In this document: positions 1-5,972 of the stretch, one piece after another
How positions within the stretch are numbered: the stretch's first letter is position 1
How the letters are laid out: the number at the start of each line of letters is the position of its first letter
Assembly: GCA_937928195.1 (NCBI GenBank)
Contig: CALEYZ010000097.1
Coordinates: 1-13,632, forward strand
Direction of reading: 5' to 3'
DNA length: 13,632 nt
Source of the DNA: an uncultured Limnohabitans sp.
GTDB taxonomy: Bacteria > Pseudomonadota > Gammaproteobacteria > Burkholderiales > Burkholderiaceae_C
Program-made: the position numbers and the translations under genes
Notes under the pieces: generated by a model
Databases searched by the model: none
What the model saw: the letters and a program-made list of their open reading frames with translations, nothing else
What the model was told of the DNA's origin: nothing

Positions 1-90
1 GATCAGGTCGGCGACCTTGGCCGCGGCGCTGTCCGTGAACAGCAGCGGAGCGGGCATGTCGGTCTGGATGTTCTCGGCAACAGCGCTCAT
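1..90 (-). CDS. erpA: Iron-sulfur cluster insertion protein ErpA (N-terminal part, cut by window edge)
   Basis: Only the first 30 codons are present, beginning MSAVAENIQTDMPAPLLFTD and ending in AAAKVADLI; the gene continues beyond base 1. This opening matches burkholderial ErpA, an A-type carrier that passes Fe-S clusters to apoproteins in the cytosol. The conserved cysteines lie in the missing part, so identity rests on the N-terminus and on position downstream of rplM-rpsI, a usual arrangement in this order. The ATG at 88-90 has a good AAGGA ribosome site about 8 bases upstream. The terminator at 210-239 separates it from rpsI, so it probably has its own promoter in 91-200. Confidence 0.85.
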   Translation of the reverse strand, partial: MSAVAENIQTDMPAPLLFTDSAAAKVADLI

Positions 91-209
91 GGCAATTCCT
101 TCAGAAGAAGTCGGATATTAGGGCAAACCGGTCAGGTTTCCAGGCCGCCAGCCCGGCTGGCGTGGCGGCAGTAGGGGCATTGCCCCCGAACCAGAGGGTC
201 GCCCCCAAG
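91..209 (-). promoter_or_regulatory. erpA upstream region with possible -10 box and a hairpin
   Basis: On the minus strand a TAATAT hexamer (115-120) lies 25 bases before the erpA start, with only a poor -35 candidate (TGGAAA) 16 bases further up. A near-perfect inverted repeat at 146-162 (arms around GCCAGCC/GGCTGGC) could fold as a short hairpin. The promoter call is weak. The region sits after the rpsI terminator, so some promoter for erpA is expected here. Confidence 0.3.
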
Positions 210-239
210 AAAAAAGCCGCTCCGGCGAACCGGGGCGGC
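210..239 (-). terminator. Intrinsic terminator of the rplM-rpsI operon
   Basis: Read on the minus strand, GCCGC-C-CCGG, a TTCG loop, CCGG-A-GCGGC and then six T residues (215-210) form a GC-rich stem of nine pairs with one mismatch and a U-tract. It lies about 50 bases after the rpsI stop. The plus strand has no T-run after the stem, so it acts in the minus direction only. Confidence 0.9.
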
Positions 240-291
240 CTTGTCGCAGACCGGCGAGAGGCACAAGACCTCTTGCCGGACGCGGGCAGGA

Positions 292-684
292 TCAGCGCTT
301 GCTGAACTGCTTGCGGCGACGGGCGCCGTGCAGACCGACCTTCTTGCGCTCGACCTCGCGGGCGTCGCGGGTCACGAAGCCGGCTGCGGACAGCGCGGGC
401 TTGAGGGTCGCGTCGTAGTCGATCAGGGCGCGGGTGATGCCGTGGCGGGTGGCACCGGCCTGGCCGGATTCACCGCCGCCGTGGACGTTGACCTGGATGT
501 CGAAGGTCTCGACATGGTTGGTCAGCACCAGGGGCTGCTTGGCGATCATGATCGAGGTCTGGCGGCCGAAGAACTGTTCGATGTCCTTGCCGTTGACCGT
601 GATCTTGCCGGTGCCCTTCTTCAGGAAGACACGGGCCACGCTGCTCTTGCGGCGGCCGGTGCCGTTGTTCCATTCACCAATCAT
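292..684 (-). CDS. rpsI: 30S ribosomal protein S9
   Basis: This encodes 130 residues, the usual S9 length. Family hallmarks are the N-terminal GTGRRKSSVARV stretch, the GGGESGQAGATRHGI(TRAL) loop and the basic C-terminal tail ending RRRKQFSKR, which in S9 reaches the P-site tRNA in the small subunit. The ATG at 682-684 follows the rplM stop by 9 bases, and an AAGGAG ribosome site overlaps that stop codon, so the two genes are one translationally linked operon. A strong terminator follows at 210-239. Confidence 0.98.
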   Translation of the reverse strand: MIGEWNNGTGRRKSSVARVFLKKGTGKITVNGKDIEQFFGRQTSIMIAKQPLVLTNHVETFDIQVNVHGGGESGQAGATRHGITRALIDYDATLKPALSAAGFVTRDAREVERKKVGLHGARRRKQFSKR

Positions 685-693
685 TGCCGCTCC

Positions 694-1125
694 TTAGATG
701 TCCAGCTGCTTGGGCTGCTGCGCGGTGTGCGGGTGCTCGGCACCGGCGTACACCTTGAGCTTCTTGATCATGGCGTAGCCCAGGGGACCCTTGGGCAGCA
801 TGCCCTTGACGGCCTTCTCGAGCGCACGGCCAGGATGCTTGGCTTGCAGGTCGCGGAAGTTGGTTTCGTAGATACCGCCCGGGAAGCCCGAGTGACGGTA
901 GTACATCTTGTTCAGATCCTTCGTGCCGGTGACACGGATCTTGTCTGCGTTGATGACGACGATGTAATCGCCGGTATCGACGTGAGGCGTGTAAATGGCC
1001 TTGTGCTTGCCGCGCAAACGGAGGGCTGCTTCGCTGGCAATCCGTCCGAGCACCTTGTCGGTGGCGTCAATCACAAACCACTCGTGCGTCACGTCAGCGG
1101 GTTTTGCGCTGAACGTTTTTGTCAT
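694..1125 (-). CDS. rplM: 50S ribosomal protein L13
   Basis: From the ATG at 1123-1125 this gives 143 residues (start MTKTFSAKPADVTHEWFVID), close to the 142 of E. coli L13. An upstream in-frame extension to 1167 exists but runs through the leader RNA and has no family support. Hallmarks are VLGRIAS, the GDYIVVINADKIRVTG strand, the YYRHSGFPGG loop and the MLPKGPLG segment. L13 is a primary binder of 23S rRNA. It is first in the rplM-rpsI operon. In E. coli L13 represses its own operon through the mRNA leader, and the roughly 150-base leader here would leave room for the same control. Confidence 0.98.
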   Translation of the reverse strand: MTKTFSAKPADVTHEWFVIDATDKVLGRIASEAALRLRGKHKAIYTPHVDTGDYIVVINADKIRVTGTKDLNKMYYRHSGFPGGIYETNFRDLQAKHPGRALEKAVKGMLPKGPLGYAMIKKLKVYAGAEHPHTAQQPKQLDI

Positions 1126-1274
1126 GAGTTTTCTCTTTAAAAGAAGGTTTGTTGGATCCTTTTCCACGGTCGGTGTTCCTCTTCTGGGAACCTCTTAGGT
1201 GGGGTTGACTTGAACATTGATGTGAATCAAAAATTCATGGCCCTTCGCCGCGGGATCACTAATGCGCTGCGAAG
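1126..1274 (-). promoter_or_regulatory. rplM leader RNA (possible L13 autoregulatory target)
   Basis: If transcription starts about 7 bases after the -10 box at 1281-1286, the rplM mRNA has a leader of about 150 bases. It holds a small hairpin (GTTCC / GGAAC arms at 1187-1191 and 1175-1179, 7-base loop) and a second minor one (TGAAT/ATTCA). A purine-rich AAAGAGA precedes the start codon. Autoregulation by L13 is known in E. coli; that this leader does it is inference. Confidence 0.35.
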
Positions 1275-1280
1275 CCCTCG

Positions 1281-1310
1281 ATTCTAAACGACAAAAATGT
1301 TGTTTTGCAA
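1281..1310 (-). promoter_or_regulatory. Sigma70-type promoter of rplM-rpsI
   Basis: On the minus strand TTGCAA (1305-1310) and TAGAAT (1281-1286, one mismatch from TATAAT) are 18 bases apart. The -35 hexamer matches consensus at four of six positions. It lies upstream of rplM and inside the untranslated region of the divergent rlmJ. Confidence 0.6.
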
Positions 1311-1354
1311 GGGTTTTTTGCCATTTGAGGGGGTGGAGGCGTTACCATCAGGGC

Positions 1355-2263
1355 ATGTTCAGTTACAGACACGCCTTCCACGCCGGCAACCACGCCGATG
1401 TCATCAAGCACCTCACCTTGATTGCCACCCTGCAGCACCTGCAGCAAAAAGAGGGCGGCATCACCATTGTGGACACCCACGCCGGTGCTGGCCTGTACCG
1501 GCTTGACGGCGATTATTCAGAAACCGGCGGCGAAGCCAAAGACGGCATCTTCAAACTGCTCAGCGTCCTAGACGAAGCGGCTGGCAAAAAAGACGCCAAG
1601 CCTGTGCCTGAAGCGCTCCAGGCTTACCTGGACATGATCGCCAGCTTCAACCCCAATGGCCAAGCCAAGTTTTACCCTGGCTCTCCCTTTATTCTGCATG
1701 CCATGCTGCGCAAAGACGCCCGCGACAAGCTGCGTCTGTTTGAATTGCACCCCACCGACAGCAAAGCACTGGCCTCCAATGTGGCCCAGCTGGACGCTGG
1801 ACGCAGCATCATGATTGCCCGTGAAGACGGGTTTGAGTCACTCAAAAAGCTGTTGCCACCACCTCCTTCGGCCACCGGCTCCAAGCGCGCCATGGTGCTG
1901 ATGGACCCCAGCTACGAAATCAAAAGCGATTACGGCAAAGTGGCCGCTAACATACAAGACTGCCTGAAGCGTTTTGCCACGGGCACTTACTTGGTTTGGT
2001 ACCCCATCATTGCGCGCCCCGAAGCGCACGATTTGCCCAAGCGCCTGCGCACCTTGAGCAACCAATCGCAAAAGCCTTGGCTCAACCTCACCTTGTCAAT
2101 TGGTCGCAACACCGACGGCAGCTCGGCTGGTTTGTCGGCCAGCGGCATGTTTGTTGTCAATGCGCCGTTCACGCTGAAAGACAAGTTGCGCGAAGCCATG
2201 GAAGTGGTTGGGCCGGCGCTGGCGCGAGGCACGGGTCATAGCTGGGCTGTTGAGCACAGCTAA
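1355..2263 (+). CDS. rlmJ: 23S rRNA (adenine-2030 N6)-methyltransferase RlmJ
   Basis: 302 residues from the ATG at 1355, where the family's MFSYRHAFHAGNHADV(I)KH start is found; an upstream in-frame extension to 1262 is not family sequence. RlmJ uses SAM to methylate A2030 of 23S rRNA. The SAM-binding strand DTHAGAGLY is at residues 40-48 and the catalytic (N/D)PP(Y/F)-type motif is DPSY at 184-187, where E. coli has DPPY. The ATGTYLVWYP segment (208-217) and the ASGM(F)VVNAPF C-terminal block are also typical. The ribosome site is weak (AGGG close to the start). It is divergent from rplM, and its stop is followed within 10 bases by the remnant of brnT. Confidence 0.95.
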   Translation: MFSYRHAFHAGNHADVIKHLTLIATLQHLQQKEGGITIVDTHAGAGLYRLDGDYSETGGEAKDGIFKLLSVLDEAAGKKDAKPVPEALQAYLDMIASFNPNGQAKFYPGSPFILHAMLRKDARDKLRLFELHPTDSKALASNVAQLDAGRSIMIAREDGFESLKKLLPPPPSATGSKRAMVLMDPSYEIKSDYGKVAANIQDCLKRFATGTYLVWYPIIARPEAHDLPKRLRTLSNQSQKPWLNLTLSIGRNTDGSSAGLSASGMFVVNAPFTLKDKLREAMEVVGPALARGTGHSWAVEHS

Positions 2264-2272
2264 ATGAGCTAG

Positions 2273-2368
2273 TTGATTTGGACACCTCGCGGCGAGGCTC
2301 GCCGCATCATCAGCATGAGGAAAGCCAATGACCGCGAAAAAGCAATCTACGCCAACCACTTGGGTTGA
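2273..2368 (+). pseudogene. brnT: Truncated brnT toxin: last ~31 codons only
   Basis: Reading from TTG at 2273 to TGA at 2366-2368 gives LIWTPRGEARRIISMRKAND followed by REKAIYANHLG. The RGEARRIISMRKAND-RE core is the characteristic C-terminal strand and helix of BrnT, a RelE-fold mRNA-cleaving toxin of about 90 residues. An in-frame TAG at 2270-2272 and the rlmJ stop at 2263 leave no room for the first two thirds, so the toxin is 5'-truncated and cannot be functional. The fragment overlaps the first 41 bases of brnA in another frame, which is the normal brnT-brnA overlap. A GC-rich inverted repeat (2289-2305) falls in the RGEARR codons. Confidence 0.75.
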
Positions 2369-2597
2369 CCCTGAAGATGCGCCCGAGTTAACTGAAGCAT
2401 TTTTTCAGGAAGCCACGCTTTACAAAGGCAACAAAATCCAAGTTCGAGGCAGGCCTAAGGCGGCCACAACCAAAGAACCTGTCAAATTGCGATTGGATGC
2501 AGACGTGCTGGCTGCCCTAAGAGCCACAGGCGACGGCTGGCAAACTCGAATAAACGAGACCCTTCGTGCATCTTTGAAACTAGCTGGGCGAGTTTAA
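2328..2597 (+). CDS. brnA: BrnA-family antitoxin, orphaned by loss of BrnT
   Basis: 89 residues. The C-terminal half, VKLRLDADVLAALRATGDGW (52-71) followed by QTRINETLRASLKL, is the ribbon-helix-helix DNA-binding domain of BrnA: a short beta strand (VKLRLD) and two helices. The N-terminal half is acidic and would bind the toxin. BrnA normally neutralises BrnT and represses the brnTA promoter. Here only a brnT tail remains upstream and there is no toxin downstream. The start has a GAGG site about 8 bases upstream. With the native promoter and most of brnT gone, it is presumably read from rlmJ 64 bases upstream. The ORF is intact, so it may still bind DNA or counter a BrnT encoded elsewhere. 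Confidence 0.8.
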   Translation: MTAKKQSTPTTWVDPEDAPELTEAFFQEATLYKGNKIQVRGRPKAATTKEPVKLRLDADVLAALRATGDGWQTRINETLRASLKLAGRV

Positions 2598-2618
2598 GTT
2601 TTGCCAACAACTTGAAAC

Positions 2619-2647
2619 TTTCTGAGTATCGAACTGAAGTTCAGAAA
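2619..2647. terminator. Hairpin between convergent brnA and the AT-rich minus-strand ORFs
   Basis: TTTCTGA (2619-2625) and TCAGAAA (2641-2647) form a perfect 7-bp inverted repeat, with a nested GAACT/AGTTC pair inside. It lies between two convergent ORFs, where a terminator is expected, but neither strand has a long T-run after the stem, so it is at best weak. Confidence 0.3.
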
Positions 2648-2648
2648 T

Positions 2649-2834
2649 TCACGGAGCCTTTTCGTTCATAAAGTCTTCAGTGACGCGGAGCCCATTTAAA
2701 AAGAAATCGTCCCAATGGTGTCCATCGAGAGCTGTAATTTTGTCTTTGTCGAGATAAAGCAATTCAACCTTTTTGACGGATTCAGGCAAGGGTAAATATA
2801 AGTTCAAACCGTCAGCCATGTGATTTAGTCCCAT
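2649..2834 (-). CDS. Small protein of unknown function, overlapping the phage-type gene
   Basis: 61 residues from ATG at 2834 (MGLNHM...), or 56 from the second ATG at 2819. Not recognised. It is acidic, with a leucine-rich middle (LYLPLPESVKKVELLYLDKD) and HHWDDFF near residue 40. No signal peptide or membrane segment is visible. The first start codon lies inside the last codons of the upstream gene (10-base overlap) and no ribosome site is evident, so translation would depend on coupling. It could be a real accessory gene of the same transferred segment or a chance ORF in AT-rich DNA; the tight overlap favours the former slightly. Confidence 0.45.
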   Translation of the reverse strand: MGLNHMADGLNLYLPLPESVKKVELLYLDKDKITALDGHHWDDFFLNGLRVTEDFMNEKAP

Positions 2835-3550
2835 AGATTCTGGTAGTAACGACCAAAGAGTCGAAATCCGTTTTGAATTCTGCCCTCAACAAGCTTCATG
2901 CCATCGTAGTCGCATTCGTAGGTGTTATTTGGTCCGTCTACCCACTGAAAATACTTGGCATCTTTTTTAGGCACCTCGTTGCCAGCATGATCAACTGGTA
3001 CAAAAATCATATCAATTTCTCCAGATTTGAATGAATCTTCCCAAGATGTATCAAGCTTGCTTTCGAATGCAAATATCATTTCTGACAACACCCAGTCCCA
3101 GCGCTTAAAGTGATTGGCATCCGTGCCGTGTTCTTTTTCTTTGGGTGGCGCACTACTGCTCTTCAATTCATCTGGCACATCTGCATCTTCAACAAGAGGT
3201 GCGCCATGGCTTGTTAACTTGAGCTGACGAAGCATGGGTAAAACAATTTGCCCAAGGGAGTGGTCCATACTCCAGGTATCCCAACGATCAATTTTGACAA
3301 AGTCAATTTTGGGATGAATCCAATCCAAAATCTTTTGAATGAATTTACTAATTGGCACCAGACGATCAGTCCAGCGCTCCACCCAATCGGGACGATCTGT
3401 CCAAGTGCCATCCATTTCTGAGCAGCTAAGGGCTCTAATTAAACTTTTGTCGCGATGGCATTTGGACCAATCTGTCCAGAAAAACAAATAGTCGACCATG
3501 GTGTAAGGGGACAACCAATGATTCCTGTAATTGTTGAAATAAACTTTCAT
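2825..3550 (-). CDS. Phage-type protein of unknown function, tryptophan-rich
   Basis: 241 residues. I recognise the pattern from uncharacterised proteins of tailed phages, including marine and T4-like ones, but no function is known. Matching blocks are the start MKVYFNNYRNHWLSPYT, a W-D-T-W-S-M-D-H segment near residue 93, LPMLRQLKLTSHGAP, an ANHFKRWDWVLSEMIFAFE block and the C-terminal RIQNGFRLFGRYYQNLWD. Both ends look intact, so it is full-length rather than decayed. It has 14 tryptophans and many aspartates, and no signal peptide or membrane helix. The ribosome site is weak. Base composition is clearly richer in A/T than the flanking genes, and no phage structural genes are adjacent. Transfer from a phage is inference; retention of an intact frame suggests recent arrival or use. 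Confidence 0.7.
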   Translation of the reverse strand: MKVYFNNYRNHWLSPYTMVDYLFFWTDWSKCHRDKSLIRALSCSEMDGTWTDRPDWVERWTDRLVPISKFIQKILDWIHPKIDFVKIDRWDTWSMDHSLGQIVLPMLRQLKLTSHGAPLVEDADVPDELKSSSAPPKEKEHGTDANHFKRWDWVLSEMIFAFESKLDTSWEDSFKSGEIDMIFVPVDHAGNEVPKKDAKYFQWVDGPNNTYECDYDGMKLVEGRIQNGFRLFGRYYQNLWD

Positions 3551-3664
3551 TGTTGCCCGTCTCTTGTCAGTGAACTAAATAATTAACGAATACTTAATTA
3601 CTCTTTTAACGTAACACCAAAGCTATCTATAAGTTCAGCTACAGTCAGTTTTAAAAATGCACTT
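3551..3664. other. AT-rich intergenic stretch between the phage-type gene and the paa operator
   Basis: About 115 bases rich in A/T. The minus-strand gene must be transcribed from here, but several loose -10-like hexamers exist and none has a convincing -35 partner, so no promoter is called. No hairpin with a T-run was found. Confidence 0.5.
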
Positions 3665-3692
3665 AATTAACCGACCGATCGGTCGGTTAATT
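3665..3692. promoter_or_regulatory. 28-bp perfect palindrome, likely PaaR (TetR-family) operator
   Basis: AATTAACCGACCGA followed directly by its reverse complement makes a perfect 28-bp palindrome centred on CGATCG. ACCGACCG/CGGTCGGT palindromes are typical of TetR-family regulators; betaproteobacterial PaaR repressors of phenylacetate genes use this kind of site and are released by phenylacetyl-CoA. It covers the expected -35 position of the paa promoter, so bound repressor would block RNA polymerase. No paaR gene is in the window. Confidence 0.8.
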
Positions 3693-3694
3693 GA

Positions 3695-3707
3695 TATACT
3701 CCGCTTC
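3695..3707 (+). promoter_or_regulatory. Promoter -10 box of the paa operon
   Basis: TATACT (3695-3700) differs from TATAAT at one position and directly follows the palindrome. There is no good -35 hexamer; that position lies in the operator. Transcription would start near 3707, leaving a 30-base leader with an AGGAG ribosome site before paaA. Confidence 0.6.
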
Positions 3708-3736
3708 GAACACGCTAACCCAGCGAGGAGAAGCCC

Positions 3737-4789
3737 ATGTACACGCAATCCTTCAATGTGCCCGACGCCCCGGACACAAGCAACTCATCCAACGCAGCTG
3801 CACTCAAATCGGTGCCCAAAGCTTTGACCGAAGCCGAACAGGCTTTGCAAGCGCAGTTTGATGCGCGTGTTGATGCCGACGGCAAAGTTGAGCCGCGCGA
3901 TTGGATGCCCGATGCGTATCGCAAAACTTTGGTTCGTCAAATCAGCCAGCACGCACACAGCGAAATCGTGGGCATGTTGCCCGAAGGCAATTGGATCAGC
4001 CGCGCACCTAGCCTCAAGCGCAAAGCCATTTTGATTGCCAAGGTGCAAGACGAAGGCGGTCATGGTTTGTATTTGTACAGCGCGGCCGAAACATTGGGCA
4101 CCAGCCGCGATCAAATGCTGGACGCGCTGCACACAGGCAAAGCCAAGTACAGCTCTATCTTCAACTACCCCACGCTCAATTGGGCCGACGTGGGCGTGAT
4201 TGGTTGGCTGGTCGATGGCGCGGCCATCATGAATCAAATTCCTTTGTGCCGTTGTTCTTACGGTCCTTATGCACGCGCCATGATTCGCGTTTGCAAAGAA
4301 GAAAGTTTTCACCAACGCCAAGGCTATGAGGCCTTGCTGGTGATGATGCAAGGCACCGCCGAGCAAAAGGCCATGGTGCAAGACGCGGTCAACCGCTGGT
4401 GGTGGAAATGCTTGGCGATGTTTGGCCCACCCGATGCCGACAGCCCCAACAGCGTGCAAGGCATGCGCTGGGGCATCAAGCGCATCAGCAACGATGACCT
4501 GCGCCAAAAATTTGTCGACGCCACCGTACCGCAAGCCAAGGTCTTGGGCGTGACCTTGCCCGATCCCGATTTGAAGTGGAACGAAGCACGCCAGCAACAC
4601 GACTACGGTCAGATTGATTGGGATGAATTCTGGGCCACTGTGAATGGCAATGGCCCTTGCAACAAAGAGCGCTTGGGCGCACGCGTCAAAGCCTGGAACG
4701 ATGGCCAATGGGTGCGCGATGCCGCTGTGGCACACGCCAACAAACAAGCACACAAACAAGCTCAAAAGAATTTGAAGGAGGCCGCATGA
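3737..4789 (+). CDS. paaA: 1,2-phenylacetyl-CoA epoxidase, catalytic subunit PaaA
   Basis: 350 residues; the catalytic diiron subunit of the PaaABC(D)E complex, which epoxidises the ring of phenylacetyl-CoA with O2 in the cytosol. The diiron ligands of the ferritin-like fold are visible: E76 in HAHSE, the first ExxH E106-GG-H109, D160 in WLVDGAA, and the second ExxH E189-SF-H192 in CKEESFHQRQG. Substrate-pocket sequence MLPEGNWISRAP and the NQIPLCRCSYGPYARAM run are also conserved. The N-terminus is about 34 residues longer than in E. coli and rich in N, S and A. The start has a strong AGGAG 7 bases upstream. It is first in the operon, and its stop overlaps the paaB start as ATGA. Confidence 0.98.
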   Translation: MYTQSFNVPDAPDTSNSSNAAALKSVPKALTEAEQALQAQFDARVDADGKVEPRDWMPDAYRKTLVRQISQHAHSEIVGMLPEGNWISRAPSLKRKAILIAKVQDEGGHGLYLYSAAETLGTSRDQMLDALHTGKAKYSSIFNYPTLNWADVGVIGWLVDGAAIMNQIPLCRCSYGPYARAMIRVCKEESFHQRQGYEALLVMMQGTAEQKAMVQDAVNRWWWKCLAMFGPPDADSPNSVQGMRWGIKRISNDDLRQKFVDATVPQAKVLGVTLPDPDLKWNEARQQHDYGQIDWDEFWATVNGNGPCNKERLGARVKAWNDGQWVRDAAVAHANKQAHKQAQKNLKEAA

Positions 4790-5145
4790 GCGCCGATCAA
4801 ACTAAATCAGCTTCGCAAGCAGGTACTTCAAGTGCCAACGCTTCTTCAGCCACAACTGCAGCCCTCAAAGAGTGGCCCTTGTGGGAAGTCTTTGTTCGCA
4901 GCAAGCAAGGCCTAGAACACAAGCACTGCGGAAGTTTGCACGCCTCCGATTCACAACACGCTTTGCAAATGGCGCGCGATGTTTACACGCGCCGACAAGA
5001 AGGTGTGAGCATTTGGGTGGTGCAGTCTTCGTCCATTGCAGCCAGCGAGCCCAATGACAAATCGGAATTCTTCGAGCCTTCCAGCGACAAGGTGTACCGT
5101 CACCCCACCTTCTACGAAATTCCTTCTGAAGTGGGGCACATGTGA
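4786..5145 (+). CDS. paaB: 1,2-phenylacetyl-CoA epoxidase subunit PaaB
   Basis: 119 residues from the ATG at 4786, which overlaps the paaA stop and has a strong GAAGGAG site. PaaB is a small structural subunit that bridges PaaA-PaaC units. The family core runs from W30: PLWEVFVRSKQGLEHKHCGS, then SIWVVQ (75-80), and ends with VYRHPTFYEIPSEVGHM. The first ~25 residues are a low-complexity S/T/A/Q stretch absent in E. coli PaaB (95 residues), where W6 matches W30 here. Frame and spacing leave this as the likely start. The stop shares one base with paaC (TGATG). Confidence 0.95.
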   Translation: MSADQTKSASQAGTSSANASSATTAALKEWPLWEVFVRSKQGLEHKHCGSLHASDSQHALQMARDVYTRRQEGVSIWVVQSSSIAASEPNDKSEFFEPSSDKVYRHPTFYEIPSEVGHM

Positions 5146-5951
5146 TGTCTGCGGCGCAAGCAACTTTGAACACCGCATTGCCAATTGACTACTGGCTGCA
5201 CTTGGCCGACAACGCTTTGGTGTTGGGTCAGCGCAATGCCGAATGGTGTGGCCACGGCCCCATTCTGGAAGAAGACATTGCCTTGTCTAACAACAGCTTG
5301 GACCTGATTGGCCAAGCGCGTTTGTTGTACCAAGAAGCCGCCGCGCAAATGGGCAACGGCGCCACCGAAGATACGCTGGCCTTCTTTCGCGATGTGCCCG
5401 ATTTCAAAAACTACACCTTGCTAGAGCTGCCGCATCACGCGCCATTGGCCGGCACGTCGGCCAGCGAGCGTGACTTTGCCACCACCTTGGTTCGCAACTT
5501 TTTGTACAGCGCGCTGATGGTGTTGGTGTGGGACAAACTACAACATGCACCCCACGAACAATTGGCCGCCATTGCGGCCAAGTCGCTCAAAGAAGTGCGC
5601 TACCACTTGCGTCATTCGCGCGATTGGTTGCTGCGCATGGGCGATGGCACCGCTGAGTCGCATGGCCGCGCACAAGCTGCCGTCAATCACTTGATGCCTT
5701 ATACGCAAGAGTTTTGGACAAGCAGCGACTACGAAACACAGGCTGCCAAAGCAACAGGTTTGGACATGGCCAGTTTGCAAAACGACTGGAACCAAATTGT
5801 GGACCAGGCCTTGGCCGAAGCCACCCTCAAGCGCCCCGCGCCTGGTGGCTTTGTGCCCACAGGCAAACACAGCGTTCACTCCGAGCATTTGGGCTTCATT
5901 TTGGCTGAGATGCAAAGCTTGCCGCGTGCGCATCCCAATGCCACTTGGTAA
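5145..5951 (+). CDS. paaC: 1,2-phenylacetyl-CoA epoxidase subunit PaaC
   Basis: 268 residues, somewhat longer than E. coli PaaC (~248). It is the ferritin-like partner subunit that supports PaaA structurally but lacks a working diiron site. Typical blocks are LGQRNAEWCGHGPILEEDIA, NNSLDLIGQARLLYQ, RDFATTLVRNFLYSALM and the late HLRHSRDWLLRMGDGT segment; it ends in HSEHLGFILAEMQ-LPRAHPNATW. The ATG at 5145 overlaps the paaB stop by one base. A GTG three bases earlier is also in frame but less likely. Co-translation with paaB fits a fixed subunit ratio. Confidence 0.96.
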   Translation: MSAAQATLNTALPIDYWLHLADNALVLGQRNAEWCGHGPILEEDIALSNNSLDLIGQARLLYQEAAAQMGNGATEDTLAFFRDVPDFKNYTLLELPHHAPLAGTSASERDFATTLVRNFLYSALMVLVWDKLQHAPHEQLAAIAAKSLKEVRYHLRHSRDWLLRMGDGTAESHGRAQAAVNHLMPYTQEFWTSSDYETQAAKATGLDMASLQNDWNQIVDQALAEATLKRPAPGGFVPTGKHSVHSEHLGFILAEMQSLPRAHPNATW

Positions 5952-5972
5952 TTCAAACCGCACAAGCTCATC

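Noticed and set aside
241..1140. Long plus-strand ORF of 299 codons opposite rpsI and rplM
   Set aside because: It is the antisense of two ribosomal protein genes, with alanine/valine/leucine-rich low-information sequence and no ribosome site; it arises from the codon bias of the real genes.
1126..1167. Longer L13 with 14 extra N-terminal residues
   Set aside because: The extra residues are translated leader with no family similarity; MTKTFSAKPADV gives the normal length.
2289..2305. GC-rich inverted repeat after rlmJ as an intrinsic terminator
   Set aside because: There is no T-run on either strand, the loop is only 1-3 bases, and the sequence is explained as codons of the brnT remnant.
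2649..3550. The two AT-rich minus-strand ORFs as one frameshifted gene
   Set aside because: The larger protein ends with the expected C-terminus of its phage family (LFGRYYQNLWD), so it is complete and the small ORF is separate.
3785..4765. 326-codon minus-strand ORF opposite paaA
   Set aside because: It is a shadow of paaA, and no promoter or ribosome site supports it.
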